DNA of 8,153 nucleotides from an uncultured Bacillaceae bacterium (GTDB lineage: Bacteria > Bacillota > Bacilli > Bacillales > Caldibacillaceae): positions 1 to 8,153 of the forward strand of contig CALGYZ010000018.1 of the NCBI GenBank assembly GCA_937934645.1. Direction: 5' to 3'. A program made the position numbers and the translations under genes. Below the pieces are notes generated by a model. The model made no database searches. It saw only the letters and a list, made by a program, of their open reading frames with translations, and was not told where the DNA came from. This document shows positions 5,625-8,153 of the stretch, piece by piece. The number at the start of each line of letters is the position of its first letter. The first letter of the stretch is position 1.

Positions 5625-6434
5625 ATGAAAGTTTTTGATAAAACCCCTTTAGAAGGGGTGAAACATACAATTGTTGTTGCTTCCGGTAAAGGAGGCGTAG
5701 GAAAATCTACTGTTTCTGCTAATTTGGCAATGACTTTGGCCGATAAAGGCTATAAAGTCGCTTTGGTTGATGCTGATATCTATGGACCGTCTATTCCCAA
5801 AATCTTTGATGTAGAGAATGAACGTCCTTGTTTATCTGTCAAAGCAGATAAAGATGGGATGATGGACCCCATACAAAAATATGGAGTGAAGATTAATTCT
5901 TTAGGTTTTTTTGCTGATAAGGGAAAATCAATTGTCTGGCGAGGTCCTATGGCCTCTAATGCAATTACTCAGTTGTTTACTCAGACCTATTGGGACGATA
6001 TTGATTATATGATTATCGATTTTCCTCCGGGTACGGGTGATATTCAGATTACTGCTGTGCAAAAATTTGAAATTGATGGTGCTATAGTGGTAACTACCCC
6101 TCAGGAGTTATCGTTAAATGACGCACGTAAAGGAACCGAGATGTTAACTAACGAAAATATCCATATTCCACTGATAGGAGTTGTTGAGAATATGTCTTGG
6201 TTTACCCCGTTACAACATCCTGATGAGAAGTATTTTATTTTTGGAAAGAACGGCGGGCAAACTTTAGCTGATGAATTCAGTGTTCCTTTGTTGACCCAGA
6301 TTCCTTTAATAAAAGAAGTTGGAGAGTTGGCTGAACAAGGGAAGGCTTTTTCTGCTCTTGATAATAAAGATTTAAAACTTGTTTTTGAACAATTGGCTGA
6401 GGTGGTAGTAGCTTTTTGTGAGGAGAAAAAATAA
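5625..6434 (+). CDS. mrp: Mrp/ApbC/NBP35-family iron-sulfur cluster carrier ATPase, short form
   Basis: Mrp proteins are dimeric P-loop ATPases that carry and transfer [4Fe-4S] clusters. This 269-residue protein has the deviant Walker A GKGGVGKS (21-28), switch I DADIYGPSIPK (49-59), WRGPM (105-109), switch II IDFPPGTGD (131-139) and ENMSWF (188-193). Two things differ from the textbook Mrp. There is no N-terminal MIP18/DUF59 domain; the ATPase begins within the first 15 residues. The usual CxxC cluster ligands after ENMSxF are replaced by TPLQHPDEKYFIFG (194-207), a pattern also seen in chromosomal Mrp of Bacteroides. The only cysteines are C69 and C265, so cluster binding, if any, must use other ligands or a partner. 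It follows the ferredoxin gene by 20 bp, and the small exported protein comes 12 bp later. The family call is secure; the mechanism is uncertain. Confidence 0.9.
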   Translation: MKVFDKTPLEGVKHTIVVASGKGGVGKSTVSANLAMTLADKGYKVALVDADIYGPSIPKIFDVENERPCLSVKADKDGMMDPIQKYGVKINSLGFFADKGKSIVWRGPMASNAITQLFTQTYWDDIDYMIIDFPPGTGDIQITAVQKFEIDGAIVVTTPQELSLNDARKGTEMLTNENIHIPLIGVVENMSWFTPLQHPDEKYFIFGKNGGQTLADEFSVPLLTQIPLIKEVGELAEQGKAFSALDNKDLKLVFEQLAEVVVAFCEEKK

Positions 6435-6446
6435 TATAGGAAGGTT

Positions 6447-6737
6447 ATGATGAAACGAATTATAATTGGTGTATTGTTTTTAGGGGCGGTAGGACTTGCT
6501 TATTCTTTGGCCCAGAATGATAACAATAATATTGAAAATACGACGATTAGAAAAAGAGGTTGTTTCTTTGATTCTAATCATAATGGCATTTGTGATAATT
6601 ACGAAAAACGCACTTGCAGGAAGGCTGACTTTAATGAAAAAGATCCTAAAAGGAAAGCTGATCGTTGCGATGGCTCAGGCTATTCTTTAAATCAAAAGAG
6701 GCAGCTTAAAAGAGACAAAATTTATAATAATAATTAA
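6447..6737 (+). CDS. small exported protein with EF-loop-like motif, function unknown
   Basis: This is a 96-residue protein I cannot assign to a characterised family. Residues 1-22 form a clear signal peptide (basic MMKR, hydrophobic IIIGVLFLGAVGLAY, small residues before Q23). No lipobox cysteine is present, so a periplasmic or secreted form is expected. Residues 42-53 (DSNHNGICDNYE) resemble a calcium-binding loop: acidic or amide residues at 1, 3, 5, 9 and 12 with Gly at 6. Four cysteines (C39, C49, C57, C74) could form disulfides. The C-terminus is very basic and ends in Asn repeats. Similar short exported proteins with a D-x-N/D-G-I-C-D motif are common in anaerobe redox loci, but their job is unclear. 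AGGAAGG at 6438-6444 is an unusually good Shine-Dalgarno for this window. It lies two bases from the first ATG and five from the second (6450), so the latter may be the true start. Confidence 0.7.
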   Translation: MMKRIIIGVLFLGAVGLAYSLAQNDNNNIENTTIRKRGCFFDSNHNGICDNYEKRTCRKADFNEKDPKRKADRCDGSGYSLNQKRQLKRDKIYNNN

Positions 6738-6763
6738 GGGAATAGTTTTTTAGGATAGTTTTT

Positions 6764-7231
6764 ATGGAAGAAAGAATTGATAGGGCTGTTGAATTGTTTA
6801 AAAGCGGATACAACTGTTCGCAGTCTGTTGTAACAGCTTTTGCTGACTTATATGATTTGACAGAAGAGCAAGCATTGCGAATTTCAGCTTCTTTTGGTGC
6901 TGGAATTGGGCGTATGCGTGAAACATGCGGTGCAGCCTGCGGAATGTTTATACTGGCGGGTTTGCAAACGGGAAGTGTAGTCCCCGATGCAAAAGCGAAA
7001 GGAGCCAATTATAAACTAGTGCAGGACCTGGCGCAAGTTTTTGTAGCGAGAAATGGCTCCTTGAATTGTGGTGAATTATTGGGCCTGAAGAAAAATCACC
7101 CCATATCTTCAATGCCTGAAGAACGTACTGCAACGTATTATAAAAAAAGACCTTGTGTCAAAATGGTTGAGGAGGCAGCTCGTATTTGGGTGGAATATTT
7201 AGAAGAACAAAAATTAATTGATCATGCTTGA
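6764..7231 (+). CDS. C_GCAxxG_C_C family protein
   Basis: This 155-residue soluble protein belongs to the C_GCAxxG_C_C family (PF09719), a group common in anaerobes and thought to be redox- or metal-related but not biochemically settled. The conserved cysteines are in place: C18 in GYNCSQSV, the C55-G-A-A-C59-G core following GAGIGRMRE, C102 in LNCGELLG, and C131 in RPCVKMVEEAA. The start at 6764 gives the normal EERIDRAVELFKSGYNCSQ opening. The 26-base gap upstream contains the direct repeat ATAGTTTTT at 6742-6750 and 6755-6763, which may be incidental. Its 3' end overlaps the metallo-hydrolase gene by 8 bp when that gene is started at its ATG, so the two are probably co-translated. Confidence 0.88.
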   Translation: MEERIDRAVELFKSGYNCSQSVVTAFADLYDLTEEQALRISASFGAGIGRMRETCGAACGMFILAGLQTGSVVPDAKAKGANYKLVQDLAQVFVARNGSLNCGELLGLKKNHPISSMPEERTATYYKKRPCVKMVEEAARIWVEYLEEQKLIDHA

Positions 7232-8063
7232 TCTTACGGTTTTGATTGATAATAATGCAGCCTTTCTTGATAAAGAATTGCTGACGGAACATGGACTGTC
7301 TTTTTATTTTAAAGTTGACGGTTTAGCCTGTTTATATGATTTGGGGGCTTCTGACAAATGGCTCAATAATGCTAATAAATTGGGTATTCATGCCGAAGAG
7401 GTTGATCACCTGATTTTATCTCACGGACATAAAGATCATACTGGTGGATTAAGCACTTTCTTGCAAGTAAATAAATCTGCAAAGATTTTTGTCTCTGATA
7501 AGGCCTTTAAGTATAAGTATCTGACTTACAGGCATGAGAAGCCCAGAGATATTAGCTCGGACAGTTCTTTATTTGCAAAATATGCCGATCGCTTTGTACT
7601 GCTAACAGAAGATTGTCTTTTGTCGCCCCACGTTTATTTAATACATAATCGTGTTTTTGAACATCGCTTGCCTGTTGGCAATCAATTCCTGAGAATTGTA
7701 GCCGATGGACAGGAAAAGCCTTATATACCTAATGATGAAGTAGCTTTAGTTATCCGTATAGATGATGGTATCGTAATACTTTCTGCATGTTCGCACAGCG
7801 GGGTGCTGAATATTATTCAGTCAAGTATTGAAATAACCGGTTGTTCTAAGGTTCTGGCATTTGTTGGCGGTACTCATTTAGTAGATACTGATATGGAGGA
7901 GAAAGATGATGTTGCATCCATCGCCCGTGTCTTGGCGGATAAATATCCCGAAATGTGCCTTTATACAGGTCATTGCACCGGAAGTGCTGCTGTTGATGTT
8001 TTTTCAGAGGTCTTGCAGAACCGTTTTGCTTTGTTTCACAGCGGAATGCAGTTGAAGTTTTAA
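7224..8063 (+). CDS. metallo-beta-lactamase-fold hydrolase, COG1237 type
   Basis: This 279-residue cytoplasmic metallohydrolase starts at the ATG at 7224. A TTG two codons earlier (7218) is possible but less likely, since MLDLTVLIDN matches the family opening. Residues 67-72 give the metal-binding HGHKDH after DHLILS, followed by TGGL. The later family motifs are DEVALVIRIDDGIVILSACSHSG (171-193), GGTHL (215-219, likely metal ligand H218) and YTGHCTG (247-253, H250). This pattern matches the group that includes a proposed methanopterin-pathway enzyme (a dihydropterin ribofuranosylaminobenzene phosphate synthase-like name in many annotations). In Bacteroidales that function is unlikely, and the true substrate is unknown. 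It is the last gene of the run. No RNA-binding or flavodoxin domain is fused. Confidence 0.88.
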   Translation: MLDLTVLIDNNAAFLDKELLTEHGLSFYFKVDGLACLYDLGASDKWLNNANKLGIHAEEVDHLILSHGHKDHTGGLSTFLQVNKSAKIFVSDKAFKYKYLTYRHEKPRDISSDSSLFAKYADRFVLLTEDCLLSPHVYLIHNRVFEHRLPVGNQFLRIVADGQEKPYIPNDEVALVIRIDDGIVILSACSHSGVLNIIQSSIEITGCSKVLAFVGGTHLVDTDMEEKDDVASIARVLADKYPEMCLYTGHCTGSAAVDVFSEVLQNRFALFHSGMQLKF

Positions 8064-8153
8064 GTAATTGATAACTGCTTAATGGCTATATATAAATAAA
8101 ATCACTAGTGTCCACTTAAATACTTTAACATTCGGCTTTGCTTACTGATTGTA
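8064..8153 (+). other. gene-free tail
   Basis: These 90 A/T-rich bases have no open frame, no convincing terminator stem with a T-run, and no tRNA-like fold that I can see. ACTAGTGTCCACTTAAATAC around 8104-8123 loosely recalls the ends of some Bacteroidales insertion sequences, but with no second end in view this is only a hint. Confidence 0.4.

Noticed and set aside
6496..6690. 64-codon + strand frame inside the small exported protein gene
   Set aside because: The overlapping frame with the signal peptide and calcium-loop-like motif is far more protein-like; this one reads as runs of Ile/Leu.
6706..7008. 100-codon open frame on the minus strand
   Set aside because: It is antisense to the C_GCAxxG_C_C gene, whose cysteine pattern is intact on the + strand.
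1..8153. CRISPR array, tRNA or rRNA genes
   Set aside because: No regularly spaced repeats and no recognisable structured RNA gene were seen on either strand.

Overview
The window looks like an anaerobic member of the Bacteroidales. The reasons are the AT-rich sequence, start codons mostly preceded by A/T-rich DNA instead of Shine-Dalgarno sites, a Bacteroides-type acyl-ACP thioesterase, a Bacteroidetes-style Mrp with ENMSWFTP in place of the usual CxxC, and the density of ferredoxin-type proteins. All genes lie on the + strand and are tightly packed, with two overlapping starts (1139 and 1989) and another at 7224.

Positions 1-435 hold the remnant of a DUF134 regulator whose 5' half is missing or scrambled. 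Positions 449-2849 form a compact four-gene block: two small NifX/NifB-type proteins (dinitrogenase iron-molybdenum cofactor fold), then two tandem MinD/ParA-type ATPases that each carry an inserted two-cluster ferredoxin. The same families make up the 'orange protein' (ORP) loci of sulfate reducers such as Desulfovibrio, where a NifX-like protein binds a molybdenum-copper sulfide cluster. DUF134 and Mrp proteins are common companions.

Positions 2850-2958 are an intergenic leader with two overlapping, mutually exclusive hairpins. Positions 2959-3704 are an acyl-ACP thioesterase broken by a -1 frameshift near 3114. From 3724 to 6434 come an orphan SufB (no SufC or SufD beside it), a zinc-ribbon plus 2[4Fe-4S] ferredoxin, and a short Mrp/ApbC ATPase: a scaffold, electron carrier and cluster-carrier ATPase trio.

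Positions 6447-8063 hold a small exported protein with a calcium-loop-like motif, a C_GCAxxG_C_C family redox or metal protein, and a metallo-beta-lactamase-fold hydrolase of the COG1237 type. The last 90 bases contain no gene.

Inference: the window is a metal-sulfur cluster assembly or handling locus of an anaerobe that combines an ORP-like module with a partial SUF/Mrp module. The individual families are known. The combination, the orphan SufB and the two broken genes are the points most worth checking.
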